A stretch of 64,000 bases of DNA, taken from the NCBI GenBank assembly GCA_034509925.1, contig CM067533.1, forward strand, positions 6,728,535 through 6,792,534, read 5' to 3'. The DNA is from Hirudinaria manillensis (lineage: Eukaryota > Annelida > Clitellata > Hirudinida > Hirudinidae). The notes below the pieces were generated by a model. That model saw only the letters and a program-made list of their open reading frames with translations. It was not told the origin of the DNA and made no database searches. Below, piece by piece: positions 1-29,153 of the stretch. Within the stretch, counting starts at the first letter, position 1. Every line of letters starts with the position of its first letter. Position numbers and translations under genes: made by a program.

Positions 1-90
1 AAAACCTGAATTAATGTGTAAATGCTAAAAATATATTTGTAAAAACATGTAGGAGCAAATTATTTTAAAGTCTTTATTTTAATTTCTAAG

Positions 91-3000
91 GTCATGCACC
101 TGAATAAGGATTCCAAGGATGTTTGTTCCTTGCTGGAGTCATGCCAGTCCTTCATTCCATTCAGGTTGGTTTGTGCTCCTGATGATGATGGTGGTGGATG
201 GAAGTTGTAATGTTATTACATAACTTATTAAAATAATATTCACGTTGATCTTAGATAAAGTGTATTAAATTTTATTAAAAATATAAATATTTAAAAATAT
301 TTCTTGAAGTTGAGAGTTCATCTCATCTTGATGATACCTGATATATATGCCTCCAGACACATATTAAACAGAATTTTATTTCTTGAAGTTTCTTTGAGTC
401 TGAAAAATAAATAAATAAATAAACATTTAATTCCAACTTTCCAGGGATGCGTCCTTTAAACCTTATGACTATCAGTTGACCCTCTTTGATTGCTTGGAAG
501 GGTTCAAGAAGGTCAGGAATGTATTTTGATAGGAAAAAGTTGATAATAATTTGTTGTACCATCTTGGTTCGGTCTCTTGTTATCAATATATAGTTGTAAT
601 ATTATAGTGTTGTTGCTGTTGTTGTTGTTGTTGTTGATGAAGGATGCAGTAGAGGTTTTTGTTTTCGTTGCATTTCTGAGCACGAATCAAAATGGCACGC
701 ATTTCAAAACTCTTTGAGAATATTTTTTAAAAAGATTAAAAGAGAAGCAAATTGTTTTAACAAAAATAGGTAGTAAATTAGTTATATTTTATATTTTATA
801 TTTTACATTTTATATTTTATATCAGGCAGTTGACAATGGATTCTTTGACATGAAGACATTTGACGTGTTGGAATATGAACACTTTGAGGTGAGGCGTCGA
901 GTGAGATTCTATTTCAAGATGCATGATGTCAACAGCCTCCATGATAAAATAATAAAATTTAATTTTTAATAGTTTAATTTGTTTGATCAGTTAATAAATC
1001 AATTGATTTCCTGATAATATTAATTATTATAATAATAATAATAATTAATAATAATAATTTTAAAATTTATGTCTAATACAATAAATTAATTGGCTATTAA
1101 TAAATGCTATTTAAATGAATGTTGTAATTTAAACTTGATGAAATTAATTTTTAAATCCTCAGAAAGTAGACAATGGAGATTTCAATTGGATCATCCCGAA
1201 GAGGATTCTTGCCTTCTGCAGTCCTCAGTCGGGAATAACAAAGGAAAAAGGTTTTGTTGATCTTGAAAATTATAATTTAATAATTTATTTTACTTTTAAG
1301 TTTACATAAAAAATTATAATTTAATAAATTATTTAATATTTAAATTTATATTTTGATACGATGCTGATACAAGTTGAAGTCTGTTCAATGCTTTTCTACT
1401 ACTGTATTGTTTTTGTTGTTTGTCATGGAATTGTTGTTCTTATTTGGACTCCTCTAAAATGAATTTCCAGCTAATTATTAATTAATTAATTAAAACGAAA
1501 CCGATCCACTAAATTCCTCTTGTACAATGAAGCTTTAATAAGCTTTAACGTCAAAAATATTCTCCTCGCTAAGGCGTCATAGCTCACAGTCCGGCGTGGT
1601 ACGCGAACTACTTCAAGAAGCACGAGGTGACGGCCGTCGTGAGACTCAACGAGAACTTGTACGACTCTGACGACTTCACGAGGGCCGGTCTCCGTCACCA
1701 CGAACTGTTCTTTCCCGACGGCTCGACTCCGTCTCAGAGCATCGTGGAAAAGTTCGTCGCGATCTGCGAGCAGGCGGATGCCGTGAACTCTGCCGTCGCC
1801 GTTCACTGCAAAGGTTTGCAGAAGGGATGAAGATTGTCGTTTGTCAATGTTTTGTTTGTCAATGCTGGTGATGATGATGATGCAATTGGTGATTGTTTTG
1901 AAAATCATATCAATTACTTTTAAAATTTTTCTTCTATTTTCCATCAGAAGAATCTAGTTTCTATTACAAAAAAAAGTTATGAATGAATTTGCATACATTT
2001 AGAAATTGCTAAGCAACAACCAAACGAGTCGTACCAAATAAATTGATGGCAAGTAAGAAAGAGTTTGAAATTGAATTTAGCTGGTCTTGGAAGAACTGGA
2101 ACCTTGATAGCCTGCTACATCATGAAGAAGTTCAAGATGACTGCCAGAGAATCCATCGCTTGGATCAGAATTGCAAGACCGGGTTCCATCATCGGACAGC
2201 AGCAAGATTTCCTTGACAGGCACGTTCGACGGATGCTTGTGATGACTTGCGATTGTGTGTCGATGCGACGTCGGATGCAGATAATTATTAACTGATTATT
2301 AATAATAACTCGTTTAGTAATTAATATATTTGTCGAATCATTTCCATTTAAAAGATTTTAGATGTACAACCGTGTTTACAACTAGTAATAATTAGTCCAT
2401 TTAGTATTTCTAATTATTTACAAAACGTTAATGCCAGGTGAGGTGGAACAATGAGTGGGTGGGTGAGTGGGTGAGTGAGTGGGTGAGTGATGCCAGATGA
2501 TTAAAAATGTCAGGATCGAAAAGAAGCTGTTATCAGCTGCTGGCCTCACCGATGACACCAGAAAGATTTCATCTTCGCCTGCCGTCCAGAAGCAGGGACT
2601 TTCGGAAATAGAATCCGGGGTCAGCGGAATGAACCTTTCCAGACTGCAGGAGAAGAGGGCGCAGAACCAGACGAGGGGCAAAAGCGTCCTGTTGGCCCTC
2701 GCCAACAGCAGTCGATCTCAGCCCGGTCATTCTCACTTTCTCAGGAGTCACAGGAACAAGGATTCAACTGGAGAGGCTCAATACGTCAACATAGAGAACA
2801 TCGTACCACAAAATGAAGTGGCCATTGAATTGAATTTGTGTTTATTAATCTTTAATTGTTTATTAATCAAATTAGTATTTATTAATCGTAATTCATTAAA
2901 TGTGGCATACGTGGCTATGATTTTAGATCACATAATTTGCTGTTCTTTGAAGCAGAATGAAATTTGCAAGTATTAATTTGCATTGATTTGCCTTAAATTT

Positions 3001-3966
3001 AACTTAATGATGATATCTTGCATAATAATAATAATAATAATAATAATATTGATAATAATAATAATGATAGCAATAAGAATGGACCAGAAATTATTTACAA
3101 ACTTTTGCCATTTTTGGGATTCTAGGCAGACGCCCTTCAAGGTGAGAAGTTGAACGACATCAAAGTCAAGAGGATGTCCATGAAAGATCAGAAGACGAGG
3201 TTGGATTCAATTGAATTCGAGAAAATAATCTTAAGTCCCAATGTTTTGAAGCATCTAAATTAAATTAATTAAAATTGATTAATTAACATTTTCCTTTCTT
3301 TCTTTAAGTAATCAATTAATTAGTTAAATTGTTTAAACCGTAAATTAATCTCTCTTTAATCGATCGTTTTAATCCAAGGTCGAGCCTCAAGAACAGACCG
3401 AGACCGAGGTCGAACAGCGGTCGTCGCGTCTGCCCTTCGAGACCCGCCAAGAAGGATCAGAACATGAAAAGGAAGTGCTCGTCCAGGGTCAGGAGTGCAG
3501 GTCGCGTCCCTCGTTCCTCTCCAAAGTCGTCCGAAGTGGCGGAGACCGCTTCGGGAACTTTCAAGAGGTTTGTGGGAGTGCTCTCCTGGATGTAACTTTA
3601 ATGGCCGTTGTTATCAAGATAGTAGTTGACGATATTTATTATTTTATTAATTTTAGTACTGCTACCATTACTACTCTTGCTGCTGATAAGGTTAATAATA
3701 ATAACAATAGTGATAATAATAATAATGTTAATATTAATAACAGATAGCAATATCCTTCAAGATTGAATTATTCAAATGTTATTGTGAGACATTCAGGAGT
3801 TTTCTAGTTAAGCATTAAAAGTTACATCAATGACGATAAATTGTGAATGCCACGATAATCGTTAACATACTTTGTAAATGCAAAACAATAACCCGATTCC
3901 CCGACTAAATCCTTCAGCCCGTCTGCAATCACCCCGCGTCTGACGCGCTCCTCGTTCCGCATCTGA
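91..3966 (+). CDS. CDC14: CDC14-type dual-specificity phosphatase, 3' part of gene (5' exons outside window)
   Basis: Phosphatase of the CDC14 family, which removes phosphates from CDK-type pSer-Pro/pThr-Pro sites in mitosis, cytokinesis and cilia. Exons read: 91-164, 445-511, 826-888, 1163-1250, 1574-1813, 2081 to about 2222, about 2497 (or 2513)-2817, 3126-3199, 3379-3567 and 3918-3966. The translation follows human CDC14 in order: [61 protein letters not shown], then the P-loop [11 protein letters not shown] with catalytic Cys codon 1807-1809, and [14 protein letters not shown]. The P-loop is split by a phase-1 intron after HCK. Downstream DALQGEKL resembles the family's QGDKLRALK motif, followed by a basic tail. 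The exact borders near 2222/2497 are uncertain (GT or GC donor both keep phase). If the donor at 3568 is not used, the frame stops at 3593-3595 instead. The N-terminal domain is upstream of the window. Identity is very sure; the C-terminus is less sure. Confidence 0.93.
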
Positions 3967-4113
3967 CTATGGCTGAACTCTGGTGCCGCCAAGGGCACCA
4001 GGTCCTGCACGAAATTCTTCTTCGATAACAAGAACAAGAACAACATCGACGGCAGGACTTTCTTGAAGCACCTCAAAGAACGACGGAAGCGACGACGCGC
4101 AGAGTCCTCCTGA
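3967..4113 (+). other. possible stop-codon readthrough extension of CDC14 (48 codons)
   Basis: Directly after the inferred CDC14 stop (TGA 3964-3966) comes CTA, giving UGA-CUA, the best known leaky stop context in animals. The same frame then stays open for 48 codons to TGA 4111-4113. The predicted extension is strongly basic, with a segment TKFFFDNKNKNN and an ending KERRKRRRAESS. The stretch 3905-4170 is clearly richer in GC than the AT-rich surroundings, as exons are elsewhere in this window. The readthrough idea is inference. It depends on the last exon beginning at 3918, and the extension could equally be 3' UTR. Confidence 0.3.
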
Positions 4114-5831
4114 CTTCGATTTCCTCTCCGTCGACTCGAATCCGACGTCGCTGTGGGTTCTGCCGGCATTTTCGATCGCTTTACGAATGTCATTTTAACA
4201 ACGTCGTCCCTCTTAACGTCTGTCACGAACTTGCTTTTAGATGTCTTTTCAATCCTAGAAATATCGCCACAAATGCGCAAATCATTGCAAACGTTTCTAG
4301 GCAATGCAGTGCAATGCATGCGGGAACATCGATTGACTAAAGCTTTCGTTCGTTTGTTTGTTTGTTTACACCTTGCAATTACGATAATTCATTATCATCA
4401 ACTATCGAGTTGACATCAGACCGTAACTAGTCAAAATTTCAGGAAAACATTTCCATCGATTTAAATCAAGCATGTTTTTACATGGATTTATTTGAAATTA
4501 ATTTTTCAAACGAATTCCGATTTCTTTGAATTTCTCAAATGGATCGAACGAAACGTAGAAAAATACTCGGTTCAATCGCTCAATCGAAACTGTCCGATCG
4601 GCAATCGACATTCGTTCGCAGACCAAACAAACAAAAAGCATCGTCGTCGTCTTCTTCTTCAGCAACCAGAAGCCAAGGAATATCACTCGATTAATACATG
4701 GATGGACTTTATAGGTGCAATTCAAAAAAAAATCAAAGACGAAAACACCGAGTAGTCAAAGTCGAATCTGACGGATTAAAATCGACGCGACTGCCCTAAG
4801 ACACATGGGACTGTGAGATGTTCCTTACAAGTGCATACGGTTGGTTCTTTATGAAGAACATGATCGAGGCTTGCCCTCCTCCAAACCCCTGTTAAGGGGG
4901 TTAGAAAGGTCAACAACCTTAACTTACAGCTTAACTCAATTACAGCAGACGGTGCGTGGAATGTGTGTGTGTGTGTTTTGCAATTTGAAAGAAAGAAAAA
5001 TTTAATTTAAATTAGATTCGTGAAATTAAAAATTAATTACAAAATGAAAATCAAATGATACTGGATGCGACGAGCCAAACAACGAAGCGGAGACTTAAGG
5101 TGCGGGATGTTTGGATTAGTCTCGGTCAAGCTTAGAAAACAATAATTGGTCCGCTCTGTAGTGCAAGTAAAAATAGAGGAAGTCACGTAAGCCGATAAAA
5201 AGAAATTAATTAATAAATAAATAATAATAATAAAAAGAAATAAACACGAATTAGATGCTTACAGATCTATCAGACTACTACTGCAATAAAAACAATTAAT
5301 TTTAATATAATTTATTTTACCACATTATGCATAATATAAACGCGTAATTGGAATGCACGACAAGAAAATAAGAATTTGATTTGAAAATGGACGACCTTCC
5401 GAATTGCATTCCATAATTTTGTCCTTCAAAATCCAGAAATGCAACAACAAAAAGATAATCCATCGTTTAAAAAATAAAAGGAAAAAAAAACCAGAAAAAG
5501 GAGAGGAGGAAGGAACGAGGGATGAACGTTAACAACGACAATTACGAAAGTTCCGATCAAAATATCACAGGAAAATCTGCTCGTCAGAGAAACAATCCTT
5601 TTTTCGACGCAAAAAATTCTCCAATTCATAGCTCGAGGCTGCAAAATACTGAAACAAGCATTTTTAGCTCCTTGAAATCCATCCAGGTGCATTCCATCTT
5701 GAAGACCAAAAAAAGAAATAAAAAAAAAAAATAAAGAAACATGTCCTACAGACTAGGGAACCTATCTCTTTGGCTGCGATCGAAAAGCGAAATAGCACCG
5801 AACAAAAAGGACGACTCTTTGGAACCTTCTA
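4114..5831. other. convergent intergenic region, CDC14 3' end / TESK 3' end
   Basis: This holds presumed 3' UTRs of two genes that converge. The frame following CDC14 stays open to about 4413 but does not look like a known protein. The rest is AT-rich with short homopolymers and AATA runs. Short ORFs at 4492-4755 and 5522-5734 lack codon structure or family similarity and I do not call them genes. Confidence 0.5.
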
Positions 5832-21433
<15,602 letters not shown>

Positions 21434-22640
21434 TCTTTCGATGAATTAGAACAAGAGTCACCAAATGAAACATTAGTTCAGGACTCCTGTTGTCATCAAA
21501 ACACAAAGTATTAATAGCTAGAAAAAAAGTGAAATATCTCAAAAAATACTAAAAGTCACTCACTCATTCCAAGCTAACAAATCAATACAATGCCGAATGC
21601 GAAAGGAAAGCAAATAAAGTAAATCCTGTTATTTTGAATAACAAAACTCGAGAAATAATAATTCGCACGCCGAGCAGACACTTCGTGCATTGAACTTCTA
21701 AATCTTCGAGTGACGAGCGCAACTCTTAAAAAGGCACCTCAACAACTAAGAATAACCGCCAAGTAAAACCCATACAAACAAACAAATCAGTACAGGGGTG
21801 CGTTGTAAGGATAAAACCCTGAAGAAAATTTTCAGCTGTTGTTCTGGAAAAAATAGGTTGTTATCTTTACTTTTGTACTTTAAATATGTTGATGGTCACT
21901 TAATTGACGCCTCTGTGACATTAGCTACAGGTATAGTCCACATCGCCAAATGCACAAAGGTTCTATTAAATTAAAAGCATGACTAAATTGAGACTAAAAT
22001 AAATTTGAATATGTATTACCTCTGAAGTTAACTTTTAAAATTCAATTTAAAAAACATGCAACCCAATCCAGCATAGAAAATAAAGCACAAATATATTAGA
22101 AGGGGAAGTTATTAGTTCATCTCGATAAAGTTATTTCAATTTTTGTTATAATAGTGATAATAGCGATCATATTTCAGTTGGAGTCATGCAACTCAAAAGT
22201 TTATAAACAATAGAAAACGAAGAGACAAGCCAGGCTGACTCTGGCACGACATTCTTATAATTAATAAAATTTGTTCTGCTATGAGGCTGTAGTCAGTATT
22301 TAGAGAAATCTCTAGGTTAACATCTATCGAATTAAACGTCCTTAACATTTTAGGAGCCATTTATTTTATTTTGAATAATGCGATATATTACATTAAAATC
22401 CTCCCAAAAAATAATGTACTTATTTATTTTTGTGAAAATATTTTATTCTACAATTTCATATTAAACTTGAGTATAAATATTAATAAACATGATAAACAAT
22501 AGGTTTAATGGTTTAATGTATTAAATTATTTTTAATTTGAGAACTTATATGCCAAGAATTAAATATCAACTTTTACTTGCAATCTTTTTAATTGTCTGGA
22601 GGATGCTTGTTTATATTTTGAGCATAATTAAGGGACGAGA
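21434..22640. promoter_or_regulatory. shared divergent upstream region of TESK and REXO1
   Basis: The start codons of TESK (minus) and REXO1 (plus) are 1.2 kb apart and head to head, so both 5' UTRs and promoters must lie here. I see no convincing TATA box placed by a known start site and no repeat of note. Bidirectional control is an inference from layout. Confidence 0.4.
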
Positions 22641-25600
22641 ATGTTCCCGTCATCAGGCTACTTTAAAGGAATAGACTGTCCATTTTTTGCGAGTGGCCTT
22701 TGCGACCGCCCCAATTGCCACTTCAGACATAAAGAAGAATGTAATGTCATGTTATCGACGTAACGATTTGTTGACCATTTAATGCCTTTATTGCATAACA
22801 AAGCGAGCGAAATATTAAAAGGCAGCTTAAAGCAGCGATAAGCTCGTGTCATTACATTCGAGGCTATGTTTTATTAAAATAATAATTGGTATTTTTTAAA
22901 TATTTAATTGTAGCATCTAGTCAAGTGCCAGTGTATATCCCCACTGCTCAATCAAAGCCACCTTCGTTGCTAGGCTTGGTTGGAAATGCAACAAAGCAAC
23001 TAAGTCGTACAACGCCCAGTACAATCCACTCAAATGGAGCTCCACAGTACATACCAACACCCATCTCAGTTCTTGAACAGCTAAAAAAGCAAAAAACATC
23101 AGAAAGCCAAGCAAGTCTCCAGAGGGTGACATTAGGTGATTTTGCCCAATTCAGCAATGAGGAGCTTCATGCTGATTCTGTGTCAGTTGCAAGTGTGGAT
23201 GAATTTTGTCCAGACAAACCTGGATTTTCTGATCACAAAAGAAAATTTGATGAGTTGGAATACAATGTAGAAGAATCTGTGCATTTCAAGAAAGTCAAAT
23301 CAAGCAGCGATGTTACAGAAGAGAACAGATTAGACTCTCTTAATGAATATTCAGTTTTGGGAGTTGTTCCATTGCCCCCCAAAACTGCCAAAAGTCATAA
23401 AAAGGAATCTAGCTTGGTCTCCAAAAATGAAAAACCAGTTGTGAAAGAAAAACCATTTAAGAAGCCAGTTGAAATCATGTCCACTAATAAAGATGACAGA
23501 AAGAATCAAATCAAAACAACTGAGGTGAAGAGAGATTCTTCTGTGAAGATTTCAAGCAAATCTGATAAATGTCAAAGTAAAAATACATCAAAAGAGGTTG
23601 GCATCAAATCCCCCTCAAAAAATACTCCGCTACACAAGGCATCGTCTTCTTCATCTTTGGTTAGTGACGCAAAGAAGCCGTTGGATAAGCTGAGCAAAAT
23701 ATCGGACCTAAAAAAATCTGATGTGGGTTCTAGCATGACGAAGTTGAAAAGCAATGAAGTTCTCAAATCTAAGGACGTTCCCAAGAAATCCCAATTTAAC
23801 GTCGAATCGTTGAAGATTGCCGAATCAATTCAGTTGCAAATGGATCTCTTTGGGAATCCTCTCGCGAGCAGCACTCAGAAAAGTGAAAAAGCAGACAGCA
23901 AACCAAACATCGCCAAACTAAAATCAAAGAACGGAATCGTCAAGCCAGACAAGCAAAAAATTAAAGATGGAAGGCAGTCTGAGCCTCTGAAGCAGAACCT
24001 CCTAAGTTCTTCCAAAGATGCAAAGACATCCAAGCCGTTGAACCACGTTTCCAAGGCAACACAAAACATGAAGAGAACATCATTGCTGACAAATTGCATG
24101 GACAGAGGGTCCGTCAAGAGAGATAGAAAGAATTCCTGCCAACAACTTGCTGCGGAGTCAGGTTTTAGCAACAGTGACGTGGAACCAGGAGATGGGGGAG
24201 GGGGTGATGACGATGATGACGATGATGATGATGACTGCAGAGTTATTGATGACTATGATGATGATGTCACATCAAGACTGAAGGAATGTTACAAGATATT
24301 TAAGGAGCCCCAGTCAAAGAAAAGTCAACCAAAAATTCAAGAGGTTAAAATGGAACGCTCGGTTGAGTTTCTTTTTGCTAATTTAAGCATTAATTTTATT
24401 ATAATTTCCTTATAAGCAACAGAAACTGCCCGTTCAGCCATCAAAATCAGAGGAGGAATTCAAATCCATCGGAAAGAAGAGAGTCGCTCATCAGTCTGCA
24501 ACCAGCCTCAACAAAGTTTCTGAATTTGTTTGCTTTTTCCACTTAAACAGTCATTCTATAATTATTTTATTACATAATTTCATAAAAATATTTTCATCTT
24601 ATTTATTTGATTAAATCATTTTATTCTCAGCTGCCTGTGAAACCTAAGAATGCAATTAAGGACCACAAGCAAGTTATGATGGAAAGATTAACTGAAGCCA
24701 AACAGAAGCAGGCAAATGAGGTGACTCCTTTTTGGTTTTGGTTGTGACCTTTACTCTAATTTGAATGACCCAATCGGATGTCATGGCTTGGCCCATTTTT
24801 GTGGTTAAATGCCACCTCGGATTGCCGTGAGTCAAGTTATCATAAAACTTGCGTGATCTGTGATGCTCTGTAAATGAATTTAGATATTTCTTATTGCATT
24901 ATCTTGTTTATTGAACTATGTGTGAAACATTTGTGCTTTGCAGTGATTCCTTTTTATTTATTTATTTTAAAATCAAATTTAGATTAGACCAGAGACCGAA
25001 AAAACACCTTCAAAGACCAGTAACTTTTCTGCAGTATCTTTGAAAGGCTCGAAAAGAGTGGCTCACGTTCCTTCAAAGGTGGGTTGTTAAGTTGTGATGG
25101 TTTTAGTACAAAGAAATTGGATTTTAAATAACCAATATTTTGTTGTTTTGTTGCTCAACAATTAGTAGTTCATTAATTAATTTATTTATTAATGTTAATT
25201 GTTGGTCAAGCATCACACGTTATTGTTATTATTTATCAGTTGTTATTTATTGATTATTATCTTTACTGGTGATTAATACATACATTAAACTTTATAAACT
25301 AACCATAATTCCTAACCCCCTTAACCCTAACTCGTAACCCCTTAATGTACTCAGGAAGTACTGAAGAGGCCTATGATCACCTTCCTAGTAACATCCACAT
25401 TGGTTCCAATCAACCACAGACTCATGCAACTGAACAAAATCATCAACAAGTGCTTGGAAATCTATGACAATCAACAGGATGCACACACCAGGGCAAGTTC
25501 TGACCTTACAATCTTTTTGAATTTCTTGCTTTTATTATTATTAATTATTATTATTATTATTATTATTATTAGGATTTATTATGTATATTATTATTCCTAT

Positions 25601-28600
25601 TTCCCCAAAAAGAGCTTAAATGTTTTTACACCTAAAGAGCTTTAATACCAGCCAAATGGCTTAGAATTATAGGCAATGATCCAATAAATGGAAATAGTGA
25701 AGTCCAGGCCAATCGTTTCTGCTAATTGGATTAAATTTCAATAGAAATATATTTCAAAAGATCTTATATAAAAAAGTTATTATTATTATTATTTAATTAC
25801 TTGTTAATCATCCATTATATTTGGCACTTCTTTTTTCTATTCAGTCTCTTGCAGAGGAAGCAAAATTGATGACCAACTGTCCTTCCAAATTTGCATACAA
25901 TTCAAGGCTTGTTACACTCATGATCGATCTGAGCAGGGAAGTAAGCGCCAAACAGGGCAACAAGTCGGACAGGTTTTGATCAGATTTAACTTATTTTTAT
26001 TATTATTATTATTATATATGTTGTTGTTGTCATCATTATCAGATGGAGTTGAATATTCCGCTCTATAAGAATTATTTTATTTTTACTAATTCTTGGATTA
26101 AACTTATACGGCAAGATAACATCAACTTCTTTAAATTCATTGCCAAGACAGTAATATTAATATTGATAGTAAAACATGTTGAAATCTTGACGAGGTTAAT
26201 ATGTAAATAAATGACTCGTTAATTAATCGACCAATCAGCGATGCACAGCTCGGCAGAAGCAGCAAGGATTGCAATTTCACGTTTAACAGGTGCGGATCGA
26301 TGGAACCGCCGCCTCTGACAGGTTCTTAAAATGCATTTTTATAATTTATTTACTCATTTATTTAATTTATTTTTTTATTTATTTTCATTCAAATCCGTTT
26401 GACACTTGCACTTAATGAACCTCCTGGTTACAAATGCGAATGCGAGATTCTGTTGCCAGCAAGAGGCATCTCACTTGCTCCTTTTGTCTTTTCTTGACCA
26501 GAGAATGAAATGTATCAGAGGCTCAAGAATCACATCCTCACAGAGGAACAACTGAAGGAACACGGATTTCCGTTCAGGGATCCAGAAACAAACACCATTG
26601 TTGCCACGCCTCACAAGAAATATTCAAAGGATCACAGCTCCGATGGTAAATAGAACGTATTAAAATACTTAATTTAATTCATTTTAATTAAATTTTTAAT
26701 AAATGTCAAGCGTAGGTGCAAATCATGGCTCGCTCTAAAACGAATTTCTTAACTCTCGGCAAACATCGATCTCATCATTCTGCTGTTAAATTTAGAGTTT
26801 AAAGTAAATATTAGAAATATTAAGTAAAATAAAATGTCTATTAATGAATTAGATAGTGATATTTTTAAAAATAAAATGAAAAAATTGCAATATTGTTTAT
26901 ATTTTGAATGATAATAAAAAAAAATACTAACACAATTTGACTTGGCACCGATTTGAGATGTACTGCCTGTTGGTTCATCTGCAGCAAATCGCAAGATATG
27001 CTGCAGATGTAGCAAGGAGTTTGTCATACTCAAGAATGGAAACTACCTCAGGAAGGAGGAATGCATTTACCATTGGGGGCCTTACTGGAAGAAGAGAGGT
27101 ATCGGTTGTTTCCAAATTGGATTTTCAAGTTTCTACAAATTATTTGTTATTAATTCCATGGAAATCACCTGCAACGATATGAATTTAAACAGTTTTTTTT
27201 TAAATTTAAGCTTAAAAAGCGCTGACTTTGAGTTAAGTTAATTCTGACTTGATTTTGATGATTTATTTTATTATTATTTTAAAAACAGTTGCTGGAAACA
27301 TTGATCACAGGTACAATTGTTGTGGTGGATCAGCATACGACAGAGGCTGTGAAGTGGCTGAGGTCAGTAACCAATTCAGTTTGTCTCTGCATCGTACTTA
27401 ATTAATTAATTAATTTTAATTAGTGATCGAGTGTCTCGTGTTATTATAACAGCATTCCCAATTATCATCATTATTATTATTTATCACAATGATTATTATA
27501 AAATACATAGCAATTACATTGAATATCAGAGAAATGATTAATCGATTTTTATTTATAAATTCCGATCTCTCGACTTTTCAGTTCCATGTCCATGAAGACA
27601 ACAAGTTCGGGAACCTGACTGGCTTCGTCAGTACTTTACCTTGCAGTCCAAAAGTGGATGATTTTTATGGCATTTATGCTCTCGACTGTGAGATGGTTGG
27701 TTTTGCCAACAATTTGAACTTATGGTTGAACCTATTATGATGTGCAGCTGGTATTTTGTTTGCAACGGTTCAATGCATGGCCATAAGTTGCCGATTGCAA
27801 CGTGATTGATTGTGTCTTCTTTGGCGAGAGTGATAATTATAATTATGACGACGATGATGGTGATATTATGGTGTTATTATTATGGTGATCATTAGTAAAA
27901 TGTTTTCTTGTTATTGTAAACACATAATTCTCAGCTTGTTGTTACCACAACCAGATTTACACCGTGGCAGGATGTGAATTGGCACGAGTGACTGTCATTG
28001 ATTTCAACTCAAAAGTCGTTTATGACAAGCTCGTCAAACCCGACTCACGAGTTGTTGACTACAACACCAGGTCCATAGAGATTTTTTTTTTAAACAATTT
28101 ATTTAATTTGAATGTGAATTAATTTTTGCTTTAATTTTAATTAATTATTTCTAAACTGCTTTTTACTAATTTTAATTAATTAATTTTGCTAATTTTAATT
28201 AATTATTTAATTTTGAACTACTTTAAAGTTTTAAAATGAATTGAAGTTTCATCGAATGAAATTAAAAATGTCCTTTTTATTTTCTTATTTATTTTTTTTC
28301 AACATTAATATGGATTAATGCGTTCAAAATTTTGCAAATCAAATAAAAAGTTTGTTTAATTTATCTCCACTCAGATTCAGCGGCATCAAGAAGGAGGACC
28401 TGGAGAACGTAAGAACGACTCTGAGGGACGTCCAAGCGGTTCTCCTGACCATGTTCAGTGACAAGACGATCCTTATCGGACACAGTCTCGAAAATGACCT
28501 CCTGAGCCTCAAAGTGCGTCAATGACTTTGATGGTCGTGACTTAAAGAACCAGTTCTATTGCATTTGACTTTATGCACTCGGATGATTTATTTAAATTTC

Positions 28601-29153
28601 TTATTAAATAATTTATTTGTGTTGATTTATTATTAGAAGTAAGTCTATCATAGAAGTGATATGATGCTTGTAATGGCGAGATATTTTGCAATTTTATTTT
28701 GTTTTATTTTTTAAGCTTCTGCATCAAAACATTGTTGACACCTCAGTGGTCTTTCCTCACAAACTCGGATTTCCCTACAAAAGAGCGCTTAAGAATCTGT
28801 CAGTTGAAATACTCAAGAAGACCATACAGCAAAATTGTTAGAATTGATTAATAACTTAAATTTCTAATTAGATTTGAACTTCTTAGCAGTTACATATTTA
28901 GAAAATTATTTGTTAAATAGTGTGGTTTAATTTTTGATTTAATTCATTAATTAACTTTGTTACATTTGTCCACTATTTTGTGAGGTGGTAAAGATGGCGA
29001 TTTAATTTTGTTTTCACAGTGAATGGTCATGACAGCAAGGAAGATGCTTCTGCATGTATGGAGCTCATGATACATAAAGTCAAGGAAGACATCAAAAAGT
29101 CGATGAGAGTTTCAAGAGAGCAGATGCTTAGCAGTTCCAGATCTTTCTTTTAA
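22641..29153 (+). CDS. REXO1: REXO1-type RNA exonuclease (Elongin-A-binding, DEDDh family), complete
   Basis: Nuclear 3'-5' RNA exonuclease of the REX1 group. Coding exons: 22641-22740, 22914-24343, 24417-24515, 24631-24720, 24983-25078, 25355-25492, 25845-25972, 26239-26321, 26502-26645, 26985-27098, 27289-27362, 27582-27695, 27955-28070, 28375-28513, 28716-28836 and 29020-29153. Phases close to 1040 codons (1039 aa). The start is chosen because [16 protein letters not shown] plus [10 protein letters not shown] is the N-terminal CCCH zinc finger of this family. A Lys/Ser-rich disordered middle includes a polyaspartate run near 24205. The C-terminus shows the Cys cluster [15 protein letters not shown], then ExoI ALDCEM (D867, E869), Exo[10 protein letters not shown] (D950) and ExoIII HDSKED (H999, D1004), all five catalytic residues present. 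The intron after 25492 has a GC donor. Poly(A) signal near 29529. Confidence 0.95.
25493..25498 (+). other. GC-AG intron donor site in REXO1
   Basis: The exon 25355-25492 ends in AGG and is followed by GCAAGT, the classical GC donor sequence. The next exon at 25845 must be joined in phase 0 to keep similarity to human REXO1 on both sides (QDAHTR then SLAEEAK), and no nearby GT donor gives that phase. Confidence 0.8.

Noticed and set aside
3822..4319. 165-codon minus-strand ORF
   Set aside because: It is antisense to the likely CDC14 last exon and extension. It has no splice or family support and its residues are dominated by Arg/Ser from GC-rich sequence.
22886..22913. Met start for the 509-codon REXO1 frame
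   Set aside because: The bases before 22914 are intron (ends TAG). The true start is the CCCH exon at 22641.
24344..24415. 3' end of the 509-codon REXO1 frame running to a stop in the intron
   Set aside because: A phase-0 donor at 24344 and exon at 24417 restore similarity-compatible Lys-rich sequence and continue to the exonuclease exons.
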